Positions 47,603 to 58,218 of a stretch of DNA of 64,000 nt are shown piece by piece. Source of the DNA: Nocardiopsis metallicus. GTDB lineage: Bacteria > Actinomycetota > Actinomycetes > Streptosporangiales > Streptosporangiaceae. The notes beneath the pieces are model-generated. The model was not told where the DNA came from and ran no database searches. It saw only the letters and a list, made by a program, of their open reading frames with translations. Where the stretch lies: the NCBI RefSeq assembly GCF_014201115.1, contig NZ_JACHDO010000001.1, forward strand, positions 6,882,001 to 6,946,000, written 5' to 3'. A program made the position numbers and the translations under genes. Position 1 is the stretch's first letter; every line of letters starts with the position of its first letter.

Positions 47603-49807
47603 CTACAGGAAGCGCAGGACCAGCATCGCCGTGTCGTCCGCGTTGCCGCCCGGGGCGTACTCCTCCAGTTCGCGGTCGATGCGGCTGATCACGGCCTGGG
47701 CGGTCAGCCCCGCGGCGTGGGAGAAGATCTTCTCCAACCCCTCGTCACCGAGCATGTCCGAGCCGCTGCGGCGTTCGGTGACGCCGTCGGTGACCGCGAG
47801 GACCACCTCGCCCGGGCGGATGTCCACGCTCTCGGTGCTGAAACCCACGTCCTCGAAGGCGCCCAGCAGCGGTTGCGACGTGCCGAAGGCCGACACCTCG
47901 CCCTTCTGGTTCAGACGCAGCGGCAGCGGGTGGCCAGCGGAGACCATGCGGACCCGCATGCCGCCCAGGTCGTCGCTGGCCGGGGTCATCTCGCCGTAGA
48001 GCATGGTCAGGAACCGGGTCGAGGTGTTCTCGTCCAGGATCGCCAGGTTCAGCCGCTGCATGATGTGCGCCGGGGTGAAGCCCTCGCGGGCCAGGGCGCG
48101 CAGGGTGTGCCGGGCCAGGCCGGTGACCGCGGCGGCCTCCGGGCCGGTGCCGCAGACGTCGCCGATCGCGAAGCACCAGCGCCCGTTGGCGGAGAAGACG
48201 TCGTAGAAGTCGCCGCCCACCTCGCTGCGCTCGTCCGAGGGCCGGTAGTAGACCGCGTGGTCCACGCCCGGGATCACCGGTTCCTTGTCCTTGGGCGGAA
48301 GCAGGCTGCGCTGGAGCGCCGTGCTCATCGCCGTGTGCCGCTCGTGCAGGCGCGCGTTCTCCATCGCCGAGGCCACCCGGCGGCTGAGGTCGTCGGCGAC
48401 GTCGGCCTCCTCGCGGGTGAAGTCGTCCGACTCGTTCTTGCCGATGGTCATCCGGCCCAGCGCGCGGCCGTGCGCGATCAGCGGGATGCTGATCGCCGGA
48501 CCGCGGGCGATCATCCCGGTGATCTGCTCGTCCAGACCCTCCTGAACCAGGTCCTTGGACGCCCACAGCGGCCCGGGCTCGCGCTGTTCGCGCGGGGGCA
48601 GCGTGGTCAGCAGGGACCTCAGGAGGTCGTTGAGGTTCTCGTCGCCGTGCACCACGTGCGTGAGCTTGGAGACGCCGAGCTCGTTGGTGGTGTGGATCGC
48701 GCACCAGCGCCCCAGCCGCGAAGTGATGAGCTGCGCGGCCAGCGCGCCGGTCATCCGCTCGTCCAGGGTGCCCGCGAGCAGGTCGCTGGCCTCGGCCAGG
48801 AAGCTCAGCGAGGCGCGGCGGCTCAGTTCGACCTCGGCCAGTCGGGCCCGCTCCACCGGCAGCGCGATCAGGTCCGCGCCCTCCTGGAGCCGCTTGGCCG
48901 CGGCCGGGCCGAAGTGGCGGGCCCGGGTGGAGGCCACGCCGAGCAGTCCGGTCACCCGGCCGTCCACGATCAGCGGCGCCGTCACCAGCGAGCGCATCCC
49001 GGCCCTGGCCAGGGCGCCCCGGGTGGCGCGGGCGATCATGAGGTCGTCGTTGATCACCGGGCCCGGCTCGGGCGCGGCCGACGGGAAGATCTCCTCGGTG
49101 CGCACCCGCAGCGGGCGCCAGTGCGCGCCGCCGGTCAGCCCGATCGCCGAGCGCACCTCCCACATGGTCTCGTCGGATGTGGCCAGCGCGATGTAGGCGG
49201 CGTCCCCGCTCAGCGCGGTGGTCGCGTACTCCACGGTGCGCTCCAGCAGCTGGGGCAGGGAGAGCCGCGAACCCAGGGCCGCGTCCAGGGCCGACCACGC
49301 GGGAGGCCGTACGGGACGCGAGGGGCCCCGGCGGATCGGAGGTGACTCCAGGGACGGGTGTTCTTCTGCCCTGTCATCGATCCGGAACCAGACGGCCTTG
49401 TCGCCCGGCCCGTAGCTCACACCCCAGCTGGAGGCGATCGCGGAGGCCAGGGCCAGGCCCAGGCCGCCGCTGCGCTCGTCCCCGGTGGAGGGGGAGGTGT
49501 CCACGGTCAGCGGTCCGGCCTGCGGCACGGCGCGCTCGGGCGCGGAGTCGGTGACCATCACCTCGGTCGAGCCGTCCGAGCGGCGCACGGTCACCTCGAG
49601 GGCCGAGTCCGCGTGGATGACCGCGTTGGTGACCAGTTCGCTGACCAGCAGGATGATGTCGTCGAAGGGATCGGGCACACCCCAGGTCAGGAGGGTGTCG
49701 TGCACGAATTCTCGGGCGGCCGCCGCGGTCTCGGGAGCAGGGGGGAACTCTCGTCGAGCGACCTTCAACGCGTCTTGTGCTGCCAAGCCGTCGGTGTCCT
49801 TCGTCAC
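47603..49807 (-). CDS. SpoIIE/RsbU-type PP2C phosphatase with ATPase and GAF domains
   Basis: 734 residues from GTG 49807; the frame stays open to 49894. Order: a GHKL anti-sigma-like ATPase domain (about 15-145, LVSELVTNAVIHADSA, GLGLALASAIASSWG), two GAF-type sensor regions (about 165-320 and 335-490), and a C-terminal PP2C_SpoIIE domain (about 515-730) with EVGGDFYDVF, CFAIGDVCGTGPEAAAVTGL, VLAVTDGVTERR and GNADDTAMLVLR for metal binding. Such proteins both phosphorylate and dephosphorylate STAS antagonists in partner-switching control of sigma factors. The STAS gene at 57864 is a candidate partner. Confidence 0.9.
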   Translation of the reverse strand: MTKDTDGLAAQDALKVARREFPPAPETAAAAREFVHDTLLTWGVPDPFDDIILLVSELVTNAVIHADSALEVTVRRSDGSTEVMVTDSAPERAVPQAGPLTVDTSPSTGDERSGGLGLALASAIASSWGVSYGPGDKAVWFRIDDRAEEHPSLESPPIRRGPSRPVRPPAWSALDAALGSRLSLPQLLERTVEYATTALSGDAAYIALATSDETMWEVRSAIGLTGGAHWRPLRVRTEEIFPSAAPEPGPVINDDLMIARATRGALARAGMRSLVTAPLIVDGRVTGLLGVASTRARHFGPAAAKRLQEGADLIALPVERARLAEVELSRRASLSFLAEASDLLAGTLDERMTGALAAQLITSRLGRWCAIHTTNELGVSKLTHVVHGDENLNDLLRSLLTTLPPREQREPGPLWASKDLVQEGLDEQITGMIARGPAISIPLIAHGRALGRMTIGKNESDDFTREEADVADDLSRRVASAMENARLHERHTAMSTALQRSLLPPKDKEPVIPGVDHAVYYRPSDERSEVGGDFYDVFSANGRWCFAIGDVCGTGPEAAAVTGLARHTLRALAREGFTPAHIMQRLNLAILDENTSTRFLTMLYGEMTPASDDLGGMRVRMVSAGHPLPLRLNQKGEVSAFGTSQPLLGAFEDVGFSTESVDIRPGEVVLAVTDGVTERRSGSDMLGDEGLEKIFSHAAGLTAQAVISRIDRELEEYAPGGNADDTAMLVLRFL

Positions 49808-50272
49808 TGGGCGCGGGTGTGGGAGTGGTGGCCACTGCCACGATACGCGTGCCGCCTGGCCGGGGAACCCTGATCCGCTCCGAAGCGGTTCCACGGGTCC
49901 ACCACGAGCCCCTCACCCGGACGGTGTTCGTACCCGGCTCATCCCCGGCTCATCCCCGGCTCACAGCCGGGTCCGGCCGGCACGCTTCCGGCTCGCCGGT
50001 CGCGGGCACAAGGGGAACATGGCGAAGCCTCCTGTGCGCGATGGCTCGGCCAGTTAGTGTAAGACGACACATCCGCTTCTTTCGGGTGGTACCTCGCGAC
50101 GGTAGCGTGACGGGGGATCACCAAGGGTGCGCGTGAGACACGTGTACCTCCGTGTCCCGTGCGTGAGGTTCGTACGGGGCCGGTCCACCGTGGGCCGGGC
50201 GGGTCTGGCCGCGCGGGTTCGGTGGCCGCGAAGACGTGAGCCGAGAAGACGTGCGGGATTGAGGAGGGGTTC
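49808..50272. other. Divergent intergenic region
   Basis: 465 bases between the phosphatase and the HAMP-repeat kinase, presumably holding both promoters. It contains three tandem 11-bp units CCCGGCTCATC (49933-49965). No convincing gene seen. Confidence 0.5.
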
Positions 50273-53200
50273 ATGCCCGAGGCGGTCACGGAACTGGCCG
50301 ACGATCAGCTCGACGAGATCCTGAGTGCCCTGTACCGGATGCGCGACGGCGACTTCAGCGTCCGCCTCAGGTCGCGCGGCAGCGGCAAACTCCGCGAGAT
50401 CACCTCGGTGTTCAACGAGGTGGTCGACCACAGCGAGCAGCTCAGTAACGAACTCCAGCGGGTCGGCGACGTCGTGCGCGACGAGGGCCGGCTCAACGAG
50501 CGGGTCAACGTGCATCCGGCACGGGGAGCCTGGGGCAACAGCGCCCGGGCCCTCAACGTCCTCCTGGACGAGGTCGCCGAACCCGTCACCGACGTCGCCC
50601 GGGTCCTGGACTCGGTCGCCGAGGGCGAACTCAACCGCCGCGCCTCCACCGAGGGCCGCCGCGGCGAGCTCAAGGGCGACCTGTTGCGCCTGGCCAACAC
50701 GGTGAACCGGATGGCCGACCAGATGAGCGGCTTCACCGAGGAGGTCACCCGGGTGGCCCGCGAGGTGGGTACCGAGGGCAAGCTGGGCGGCAGCGCCAAC
50801 CTCGAGGACGTCTCCGGAGCCTGGCGCGAGGTCACCGAGTCCGTGAACCAGATGGCCTCCCGCCTCACCCTCCAGGTCCGCGACATCTCCACGGTCACGA
50901 CCGCCGTCGCCAAGGGCGACCTGAGCAAGAAGATCACCATCGACGTCCAGGGCGAGATGCTCGAGCTCAAGGACACGTTCAACACGATGGTGGACCAGCT
51001 GTCCACGTTCGCCGACGAGGTCACCCGGGTGGCCCGCGAGGTGGGTACCGAGGGCAAGCTGGGCGGTCGAGCCAACGTCCGCGGGGTCCAGGGCATCTGG
51101 AAGGACCTCACGGACAACGTGAACTCCATGGCGGACAACCTCACCAACCAGGTCCGCGACATCTCCAAGGTGACCACGGCGGTGGCCCGGGGCGACCTGA
51201 CCCGCAAGGTCGAGGTGGACGTCCAGGGCGAGATGCTGGACCTGAAGAACACCGTGAACACCATGGTCGACCAGCTCGACTCCCTGGCCGACGAGGTCAC
51301 CCGGGTGGCCCGTGAGGTGGGTACCGAGGGCAAGCTGGGCGGTCGAGCCAACGTCAAGGGCGTGTCGGGCATCTGGAAGGACCTGACCGACAACGTCAAC
51401 TCGATGGCCAACAGCCTCACCTACCAGGTCCGCAACATCTCGCAGGTGACGACGGCGGTCGCCAAGGGTGACCTGAGCAAGAAGATCACCGTCGACGCCC
51501 AGGGCGAGATGCTCGACATGAAGGACACCATCAACAAGATGGTGGACCAGCTCTCGACGTTCGCCGACGAGGTCACCCGGGTGGCCCGCGAGGTGGGCAC
51601 CGAGGGCAAGCTGGCCGGTCAGGCCCACGTGCGCGACGTGTCCGGGGTCTGGAAGGACCTCACCGACAACGTGAACTCCATGGCCAACAACCTCACCTAC
51701 CAGGTGCGGCAGATCTCCATGGTCACGCGGGCGGTCGCCGCCGGTGACCTGACCAAGAAGGTCACCGTCAACGCCAAGGGCGAGATGCTGGAGCTGAAGG
51801 AGACCATCAACGTGATGGTCGACCAGCTGTCCGCGTTCGCCGACGAAGTGACGCGGGTGGCCCGCGAGGTGGGTACCGAGGGCAAGCTGGGCGGTCGCGC
51901 CAGCGTCAAGGGCGTCTCCGGTATCTGGAACGACCTCACCGAGAACGTGAACTCGATGTCGCACAACCTCACCACCCAGGTGCGCAACATCTCCGAGGTC
52001 ACGACCGCGGTCGCCGCCGGTGACCTCACCAAGAAGATCGACGTCAACGCCCAGGGCGAGATCCTCGAGGTGAAGACGACGGTGAACACGATGGTCGACC
52101 AGCTGTCGGCCTTCGCCACCGAGGTCACCCGGGTGGCGCACGAGGTGGGCAGCCAGGGGCAGCTGGGCGGTCAGGCCAAGGTCCAGGGCGTCACCGGCAC
52201 CTGGAAGCAGCTCACCGACAGCGTGAACGGCCTGGCCGGGAACCTCACCACCCAGGTGCGCGCGATCGCCGAGGTCGCCAACGCCGTCGCCAAGGGCGAC
52301 CTGACCCGCAGCATCCAGGTCGACACCCGCGGCGAGATGGAACAGCTCAGGGACAACATCAACCTGATGGTGTCCAACCTGCGCGAGACCACCACGGACC
52401 AGGCCGACGCCGACTGGCTCAAGTCCAACCTCGCCCGCATCTCCGGTCACATCCAGGGCCACCGCGACCTCAAGGAGCTAGCCCGGCTGATCATGACCGA
52501 GGTCACGCCGCTGATCAAGGCCCAGCACGGCGCCTGCTACCTGCCCGAGGACCAGAACAACGAGGGCGTCTTCCGCCTCTACGCGGGATTCGGCTTCGAC
52601 CCGCCCGAGGACCGCCTGCGCATCCGCAAGGGCGTGGGCCTGGCCGGTGAGGCCCTGTCCCAGCAGGTCGAACAGCAGATCTCCAACGTCCCGCCCGGGT
52701 ACGTGACGATCCAGTCGGGCCTGGGCGGCGCCCAGCCGAGCCACCTGTACATCCTCCCGATCGTGACGGAGGGGCGCTCGCTCGGCGTGGTCGAGTTCGC
52801 CTCCTACGAGGAGTTCCGGGAGATCCACAAGAACTTCCTCCGCCAGCTGGTCGCCCTGCTCGGCACCACCATCAACACCATCCTGGCCAACAACCGCACC
52901 GAGCACCTGCTGGAGCAGTCCCAGCAGCTCACCAGCCAGCTGCGCGAGCGCTCCAACGAGCTCCAGCGCCAGCAGGAGGAACTGCGCGGCAAGAACGCCG
53001 AGCTGCGCCAGAAGGCCACCCAGCTGGCCAACCAGAACCGCGCCATCGAACTCCAGAACCAGCAGATCCAGCGTTCCCGCAACGCCCTGGAGGAGCGCGC
53101 GCACCAGCTCCAGGTCTCGTCCAAGTACAAGTCCGAGTTCCTGGCGAACATGTCGCACGAGCTGCGAACCCCGCTGAACAGCCTGCTGATCCTGGCCCGC

Positions 53201-54700
53201 CTGCTCGCCGACAACGCCGAGCAGAACCTGTCCGCCAAGCAGGTGGAGTTCGCCCAGACCATCCACAAGGCCGGCAGCGACCTGCTGCTGCTCATCGACG
53301 AGATCCTCGACCTGTCCAAGGTGGAGGCGGGCCGCGCCGAGGTGCAGCCCAGCGAGGTCTCCATCGCGCAGCTGGTCGACTACGTGGAGGCCACCTTCCG
53401 CCCGGTCACCGGCGAGCAGGGACTGGCGTTCGCGGTGGACGTCTCCCCGGACATCCCCGGCACCCTGTGGACCGACGAGCAGCGCCTGCAGCAGATTCTG
53501 CGCAACCTGCTCTCCAACGCGGTCAAGTTCACCCCGCAGGGCGAGGTGCGGCTGCTGATCGAGCCGGCCTGGGCGCTGGAGGACACCGACCTCGACATGT
53601 TCGTGGAGAACGAGGAGGTCATCGCGTTCACCGTCGCCGACACCGGCATCGGGATCGCGGAGGACAAGCTCCAGGTGATCTTCGAGGCCTTCCACCAGGG
53701 TGACGGCGGCACCTCCCGGCGCTTCGGCGGCACCGGGCTGGGCCTGTCCATCAGCCGGAACTTCGCCCGCCTGCTCGGCGGTGAGATCCGGGTGCAGAGC
53801 GTGGCCAACCAGGGCTCGACCTTCACCCTGCTGCTCCCGGTGCGCCTGCCCGACGAGGCGGGGGAGTCCACCGACGAGATCCCGGCCATGGAGCCGGTCC
53901 CCGCGCTCGAACCGAGCCGGATCGACCACGGGAGCCTCCCGGACCTGGGCGGAGACGACCTCGACATCGCCGACGAGGACTTCGACGCGGTCGTGGCCGC
54001 CCTGACCGACGCGGGCGAGGACCCCGAACCGCTGCCGATGGTGCAGGTGCTCAAGACACCCGAACCCGCCGAGGCCGAGAGCTCCGAGCAGGAGATCGCC
54101 CAGGAGGCGGCCGAGGCCCGGACCGACCCGGAGCGGCGAGCCGTCCTGGCCGGACAGCGGGTGCTGATCGTCGACGACGACGTGCGCAACGTGTTCGCGC
54201 TGACCAGTGCCCTCGAAGCCCAGGGCCTGGAGGTCCTCTACGCCGACAACGGCCACACGGGGATCGAGAAGCTGGAGGCCAACGAGGACATCTCCCTCGT
54301 CCTGATGGACGTGATGATGCCCGAGCTGGACGGCAACCAGACGACCCAGCGGATCCGCGAGATGCCACAGTTCGAGGACCTGCCGATCATCTCCCTGACG
54401 GCCAAGGCCATGCAGGGCGACCGGGAGCGCAGCCTCGCCGCGGGCGCCACCGACTACGTGACCAAGCCGGTGGACCTGGACCACCTCCTGGACGTGATGC
54501 GCAGGTGGCTCACGGCGGGGCCGGAGGAGACCCGGGCCGGTGCCGCGGGCGACGATCTCAGGGCCGCCGACACGGCCGGATCCCCGGACGGGCACAATGG
54601 CGCCACGGGTCACAACAACCACAGTGACACCAGGGATAACAGCGAAGCGAACGGGGACACTGGCAGCACCGGTAGCACCCCGACCGAAGACTCGGAGTAG
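50273..54700 (+). CDS. Poly-HAMP hybrid histidine kinase with receiver domain
   Basis: 1475 residues, no membrane segment, so cytoplasmic. Residues about 15-155 are a diverged HAMP-like start, followed by six 92-residue HAMP units (from residue 157 to about 708), each opening [17 protein letters not shown]. Then a GAF domain (about 735-890), a long coiled coil rich in Gln/Arg (about 905-950), HisKA with His962 in [15 protein letters not shown], an ATPase domain ([38 protein letters not shown]) and a receiver with Asp1346 in [13 protein letters not shown]. The layout recalls fungal group III osmosensing kinases (Nik1). The next gene encodes its likely downstream regulator. Confidence 0.93.
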   Translation: MPEAVTELADDQLDEILSALYRMRDGDFSVRLRSRGSGKLREITSVFNEVVDHSEQLSNELQRVGDVVRDEGRLNERVNVHPARGAWGNSARALNVLLDEVAEPVTDVARVLDSVAEGELNRRASTEGRRGELKGDLLRLANTVNRMADQMSGFTEEVTRVAREVGTEGKLGGSANLEDVSGAWREVTESVNQMASRLTLQVRDISTVTTAVAKGDLSKKITIDVQGEMLELKDTFNTMVDQLSTFADEVTRVAREVGTEGKLGGRANVRGVQGIWKDLTDNVNSMADNLTNQVRDISKVTTAVARGDLTRKVEVDVQGEMLDLKNTVNTMVDQLDSLADEVTRVAREVGTEGKLGGRANVKGVSGIWKDLTDNVNSMANSLTYQVRNISQVTTAVAKGDLSKKITVDAQGEMLDMKDTINKMVDQLSTFADEVTRVAREVGTEGKLAGQAHVRDVSGVWKDLTDNVNSMANNLTYQVRQISMVTRAVAAGDLTKKVTVNAKGEMLELKETINVMVDQLSAFADEVTRVAREVGTEGKLGGRASVKGVSGIWNDLTENVNSMSHNLTTQVRNISEVTTAVAAGDLTKKIDVNAQGEILEVKTTVNTMVDQLSAFATEVTRVAHEVGSQGQLGGQAKVQGVTGTWKQLTDSVNGLAGNLTTQVRAIAEVANAVAKGDLTRSIQVDTRGEMEQLRDNINLMVSNLRETTTDQADADWLKSNLARISGHIQGHRDLKELARLIMTEVTPLIKAQHGACYLPEDQNNEGVFRLYAGFGFDPPEDRLRIRKGVGLAGEALSQQVEQQISNVPPGYVTIQSGLGGAQPSHLYILPIVTEGRSLGVVEFASYEEFREIHKNFLRQLVALLGTTINTILANNRTEHLLEQSQQLTSQLRERSNELQRQQEELRGKNAELRQKATQLANQNRAIELQNQQIQRSRNALEERAHQLQVSSKYKSEFLANMSHELRTPLNSLLILARLLADNAEQNLSAKQVEFAQTIHKAGSDLLLLIDEILDLSKVEAGRAEVQPSEVSIAQLVDYVEATFRPVTGEQGLAFAVDVSPDIPGTLWTDEQRLQQILRNLLSNAVKFTPQGEVRLLIEPAWALEDTDLDMFVENEEVIAFTVADTGIGIAEDKLQVIFEAFHQGDGGTSRRFGGTGLGLSISRNFARLLGGEIRVQSVANQGSTFTLLLPVRLPDEAGESTDEIPAMEPVPALEPSRIDHGSLPDLGGDDLDIADEDFDAVVAALTDAGEDPEPLPMVQVLKTPEPAEAESSEQEIAQEAAEARTDPERRAVLAGQRVLIVDDDVRNVFALTSALEAQGLEVLYADNGHTGIEKLEANEDISLVLMDVMMPELDGNQTTQRIREMPQFEDLPIISLTAKAMQGDRERSLAAGATDYVTKPVDLDHLLDVMRRWLTAGPEETRAGAAGDDLRAADTAGSPDGHNGATGHNNHSDTRDNSEANGDTGSTGSTPTEDSE
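50741..52396 (+). repeat. Six tandem 276-bp repeats encoding HAMP units
   Basis: The segment GAGGTCACCCGGGTGGCCCG recurs at 50741, 51017, 51293, 51569, 51845 (diverged) and 52121, each exactly 276 bp apart (92 codons). Units are highly similar at DNA level, so unequal crossing-over could change their number. Confidence 0.92.
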
Positions 54701-54706
54701 CCAGCA

Positions 54707-55348
54707 GTGACTCAGAAGGCCAACATCCTCCTCGTCGACGACCGCGACGAGAACCTCATCGCGTTGGAGGCGGCCCTCACCTCCCTCGACCAGAACCTGG
54801 TCCGGGCCAACTCCGGTGAGGAGGCGCTGAAGCACCTTCTGGGCACCGACTTCGCGGTCATCCTGCTCGACGTGATCATGCCCGGCATGGACGGCTACGA
54901 GACCGCCGCGCACATCAAGCAGCGCGAGAAGACCAAGGACGTGCCGATCATCTTCCTGACCGCCCAGGAAGTCGATCGGCACCAGGTCTTCCGCGGCTAC
55001 TCCTCGCGCGCGGTGGACTTCCTGATCAAGCCGTTCGACCCGTGGGTACTGCGCTCCAAGGTCGAGGTGTTCGTGGAGCTGCACCAGCTCAAGGCGCAGA
55101 TGCGCGAACAGGCCAGGTCCCTCCAGCGAGTGCTCAACCAGGAGACCGGCGAACCCGGCAAGGTCCTGGCCGAACAGCTCTCCCAGCGCTCCCGCCAGGT
55201 CCAGACCGACCTCACCGCGCTGCGCGAGCACGTCGTGGACAAGTACCAGGAGATCGACCAGCCCCTGGTGGACGCCGTCCGCCGGGTGGACCGCTCGGCC
55301 TCCCGCCTGTCCACCCTCGTCGACACCCTCCACGGCCCCGACGAGTAA
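54707..55348 (+). CDS. Response regulator with C-terminal coiled coil
   Basis: 213 residues from GTG 54707, 6 bases after the hybrid kinase. Receiver domain (1-125) with DD pair, Asp55 in VILLDVIMPGMDG, Thr in IFLTAQEV and Lys in FLIKPFDP. No DNA-binding domain; the last 80 residues are a helical region (LKAQMREQARSLQRVLNQE ... LTALREHVVDKYQEID). It probably relays or modulates the kinase signal through protein contacts. Confidence 0.88.
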   Translation: MTQKANILLVDDRDENLIALEAALTSLDQNLVRANSGEEALKHLLGTDFAVILLDVIMPGMDGYETAAHIKQREKTKDVPIIFLTAQEVDRHQVFRGYSSRAVDFLIKPFDPWVLRSKVEVFVELHQLKAQMREQARSLQRVLNQETGEPGKVLAEQLSQRSRQVQTDLTALREHVVDKYQEIDQPLVDAVRRVDRSASRLSTLVDTLHGPDE

Positions 55349-55410
55349 GCCGGGCCGAGTAGGGCGATCAGACAGCCGGTCCGCCCCCTCCCCGTGACCC
55401 CTCCCCGTGA

Positions 55411-55466
55411 TGATCTTGCTACCAGGAGCGAGATCGGCGCCGAACTTGCTTCTGGTAGCAAGATCA
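55411..55466. terminator. Long dyad between convergent genes
   Basis: TGATCTTGCTACCAG (55411-55425) is repeated exactly in inverse orientation at 55452-55466. The centre TCGGCGCCGA is itself palindromic, and the flanking AGCGAG/CTTGCT pair with one wobble, so the whole 56 bases can fold into one hairpin, or into two smaller ones (GATCTTGCT...AGCGAGATC and its mirror). Placed between the response regulator and the convergent PAS-GAF gene; probable terminator or extragenic palindromic repeat. Confidence 0.55.
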
Positions 55467-55584
55467 CTGAGGTGGGATCAGCGCGGTGCAGCGGCAGTGG
55501 CCGGGCTCCCCGCGGGCCCAGGCCGGGAATTCGGCCGCGGCGGGGGCATCGCGGGGAGGGCCAGGGGTTCCCGCACGTGCCCTC

Positions 55585-56751
55585 CTACTGAGAGCGGGGC
55601 GGGAGGGCCAGGCCGATGTGTTCGCCGATCTCCTCGATGAGGCCGAGGTCGGCCAGGCGGAAGCTGCCGCGGTTGCTGCGGCGGATCAGGGTGAGCGCGC
55701 CCCGTACGCCGCGACTTCCCCTGAGCGGGACCGACAGCAGTGAGCCAGCGCCGAGGACGGACAGCAGCGGGGCGCCCGTGTCCGTGTGGCCCAGGACCGT
55801 CTCGTCCTCGATCAGCGGGAACAGCAGCGACTGGCCTCGGCCCAGGACCTCGCCGGGGATGTCGGAGTCGCCCGGGGTGAGCGCGGCGACCTCCTCTCGC
55901 TGGCCCTCGGGGGCGTCGGCCGGGCCGACCACGGCGGCGCGGCGGGCCGCCCTGGGGCCCTCGGGCAGGTCACAGACGTCGATGACCACCCAGTCCGCGT
56001 ACGAGTCGGCCAGCAGATCCGCCGCGTCGCTCAGGGCGAGGTCCTCGGTGGGCGTGGTGCCGCGCAGCAGGAGCCGGGTCATCCGGGTGAGCACGTCCAG
56101 CCTTCGGGCGGCCAGCACCACCACCTGGTCCTCCACCTCGGACTCCAGCGGCGCGGGGCCCTCCTCCTCGGCGCCGTTCATCGGCGGGGACATCGCCACC
56201 AGCACCAACGGCTGTGCCTCGGTGGGCAGTTCCAGGCGGGTGAGGGTCAGGTGCACGTCCTCCGCCCAGCCGCGCTGGGCCAGCCTGGACTCCAGGTGGG
56301 CCGGGCCGTCCCCGCGCAGCACGGCGGCCAGCCACGACTGCATGGCCGCCCGTTTGCGCAGGTCCACGAAGTGGGTGAAGGGCTTTCCGGTGAGGTAGCC
56401 CGGAGCGCTGCCCAGCTGGTTGGCCCCGGCGTTGTTGATCCGGCGGACGTAACCGTCGTGGTCCAGCAGCACCACCGGCACGCTGAGTTCGTTGAACACG
56501 GCGCGCAACAGGACCCGGTCCCCGTCCTCGGCGGGTTTGCGCGGCCCCGGCGCTTCGCTGTGCGAACGGGCCAGTTCGGCCCCGGCCGTGCCGAGCAGCC
56601 GCTCCGCGTACTCCAGCTCGGCCAGCGATGCCTCGGCGGTGCCCTGGGCGTCGTCCGGGTACATGGCGTGCGTATTGCGCAAAGCGGCGATCCGATCACT
56701 CAGAGCAGCGATCTCGCGTTGCAGATCGGCGAGGTTCTCCGACACGCTCAC
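55585..56751 (-). CDS. PAS-GAF sensor protein without output domain
   Basis: 388 residues. An N-terminal coiled coil (about 3-65), a PAS domain (about 80-200, AVFNELSVPVVLLDHDGYVR, then GYLTGKPFTHFVD), a linker, and a GAF domain (about 220-385, VVLAARRLDVLTRMTRLLLR ... LLSVPLRGSRGVRGALTLIRR). No kinase, phosphatase or DNA-binding part follows. Resembles the sensor half of SpoIIE-type phosphatases. The divergent GAF-ANTAR gene lies 168 bases away. Confidence 0.75.
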   Translation of the reverse strand: MSVSENLADLQREIAALSDRIAALRNTHAMYPDDAQGTAEASLAELEYAERLLGTAGAELARSHSEAPGPRKPAEDGDRVLLRAVFNELSVPVVLLDHDGYVRRINNAGANQLGSAPGYLTGKPFTHFVDLRKRAAMQSWLAAVLRGDGPAHLESRLAQRGWAEDVHLTLTRLELPTEAQPLVLVAMSPPMNGAEEEGPAPLESEVEDQVVVLAARRLDVLTRMTRLLLRGTTPTEDLALSDAADLLADSYADWVVIDVCDLPEGPRAARRAAVVGPADAPEGQREEVAALTPGDSDIPGEVLGRGQSLLFPLIEDETVLGHTDTGAPLLSVLGAGSLLSVPLRGSRGVRGALTLIRRSNRGSFRLADLGLIEEIGEHIGLALPPRSQ

Positions 56752-56919
56752 GGTCTCCCGGTCGTCTTCGAGGGCTTCTTGCCAGTACCCGTCGCGGCCG
56801 TGCCTGACACCGTTGGCTCCGATGTCCGTCGGCCGAAACCGGCGACTGTCCGGTCGAGGGTCCCCCGAAGGTTACCGTTGGTCCCGGAACCCGGGAGTTT
56901 TCGGCAGGAGGTTCGGGCT

Positions 56920-57693
56920 GTGTGGATCGAACACCTCGCCCGTGACATCGGCGCGTTGGGGCAGGCGGAGAACACCACGCTCGAACGCGCCCTGGATCAG
57001 ATGAGCAGGGCCGCCGCCCTCGGCGTCCCCGGCTGCTCGGCCGCCCTGGTGGTGGTCTGGCGCGAGGTGGTGGGCTCCGACGGCACCATCCGCCACGTGG
57101 TCACCGACTACGGGGCGTCCCACGCAGATCTCTCCGAGGCACTGGAACACCAGTACACGACCGACGAGGGCCCCACCGTGGAGGCGGTCCGGGAGATGCG
57201 CCAGGTCCGGGTCGCCGACGTACTGCGCGAACACCGCTGGCCCCGCTACACGAGCATGGCGGTCCAGTGCGGAGACCGCTCCTCGGTCACCCAGCCCAGC
57301 AAGCTCTCCGGTGACGCCGACGGCGACGAGGACCGGATCCTCACCTTCGGGGTGCACTCCGGCCGGGCCGACGCCTTCGACGAGGAGGTGGTCACCCAGC
57401 TCACCGCGCTGCTCGCCGAACACGCCGCCATGGCCCTGACCACCGCCGGACGCCAGGCCGACGCCGCCCGCGAGTCCGCCCACATGCGCCGCGCGATGTC
57501 CGCGCGTACCCTGATCGACCAGGCCAAGGGCATCATCATGCACGCCCGGGGCTGCGACGCCGACACCGCCTTCGCGGCCCTGCGGGAGGTCGCCCAGCGC
57601 AACCGCAAGAAGGTCGTGGACGTCGCCCGGGACCTGGTGGAGGAGAACACCGGACCGCAGCGGTCGCGCCGCCCGGGGCCGAACGGGCGCTGA
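56920..57693 (+). CDS. GAF-ANTAR antitermination regulator
   Basis: 257 residues from GTG 56920 with GGAGG eight bases upstream. GAF domain (about 20-180, CSAALVVVWREVVGSDG, VRVADVLREHRWPRYTSMAV) and a C-terminal ANTAR domain (about 190-245): MRRAMSARTLIDQAKGIIMH, ARGCDADTAFAALREVAQ. ANTAR domains bind paired hairpins in RNA leaders to prevent termination. The RNA target is unknown. Confidence 0.9.
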   Translation: MWIEHLARDIGALGQAENTTLERALDQMSRAAALGVPGCSAALVVVWREVVGSDGTIRHVVTDYGASHADLSEALEHQYTTDEGPTVEAVREMRQVRVADVLREHRWPRYTSMAVQCGDRSSVTQPSKLSGDADGDEDRILTFGVHSGRADAFDEEVVTQLTALLAEHAAMALTTAGRQADAARESAHMRRAMSARTLIDQAKGIIMHARGCDADTAFAALREVAQRNRKKVVDVARDLVEENTGPQRSRRPGPNGR

Positions 57694-57863
57694 AGCCCCG
57701 GTTTCACAGACCTGACCGGCGTCGGGATGAGTCCCGAGCGTGACCGTAAGCCGTCATGATGATGCAGGGAGCACGAACTGGGACGTCGAGGTGCGGTGGC
57801 GGTCGGCCCGCCGGGGCGCGCCGAACTCCGATCGGCGCACGTGAACGACAAGGAGAACCGAGC

Positions 57864-58211
57864 GTGACGTCAGACATCTCGATCCGTCGCGAGGATGGCG
57901 TCGTCGTCGTGGCCCCCGTGGGGGAGATGGACGCGGTCACCTCGCCCGCGCTCGCGGACGCCCTGGACGATGTCCTGGCGGCGCCCCTGCCCAAGGGGGT
58001 GGTGGTCGACCTCGCCAAGGTGGGCTTCTGCGACTCCCGCTGCATCGGCGTGCTGGTCTCCGCCTTCCGGCAGGCTCGCGACCTCGGGCTGGGCCTCATC
58101 GTCGCCGAACCCCAGCAGCAGGTGAACCGCCTGTTCGTCATCGCCGGGATCGACCAGGTTATCCCGATCGACGCCAGCACCGATCACGCCGTGGGAGCGC
58201 TCAAGGGCTGA
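57864..58211 (+). CDS. STAS-domain anti-sigma factor antagonist
   Basis: 115 residues from GTG 57864 with AAGGAG eight bases upstream. Single STAS domain: VVVVAPVGEMDAVTSPALAD, VVVDLAKVGFCDSRCIGVLV, LIVAEPQQQVNRLFVIAG. The phosphorylatable position is in FCDSRCIGVL; the Ser after Asp matches the SpoIIAA site. Partner-switching antagonist for an anti-sigma kinase, plausibly one of the ATPase-domain proteins encoded nearby. Confidence 0.9.
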   Translation: MTSDISIRREDGVVVVAPVGEMDAVTSPALADALDDVLAAPLPKGVVVDLAKVGFCDSRCIGVLVSAFRQARDLGLGLIVAEPQQQVNRLFVIAGIDQVIPIDASTDHAVGALKG

Positions 58212-58218
58212 GCCTGCC

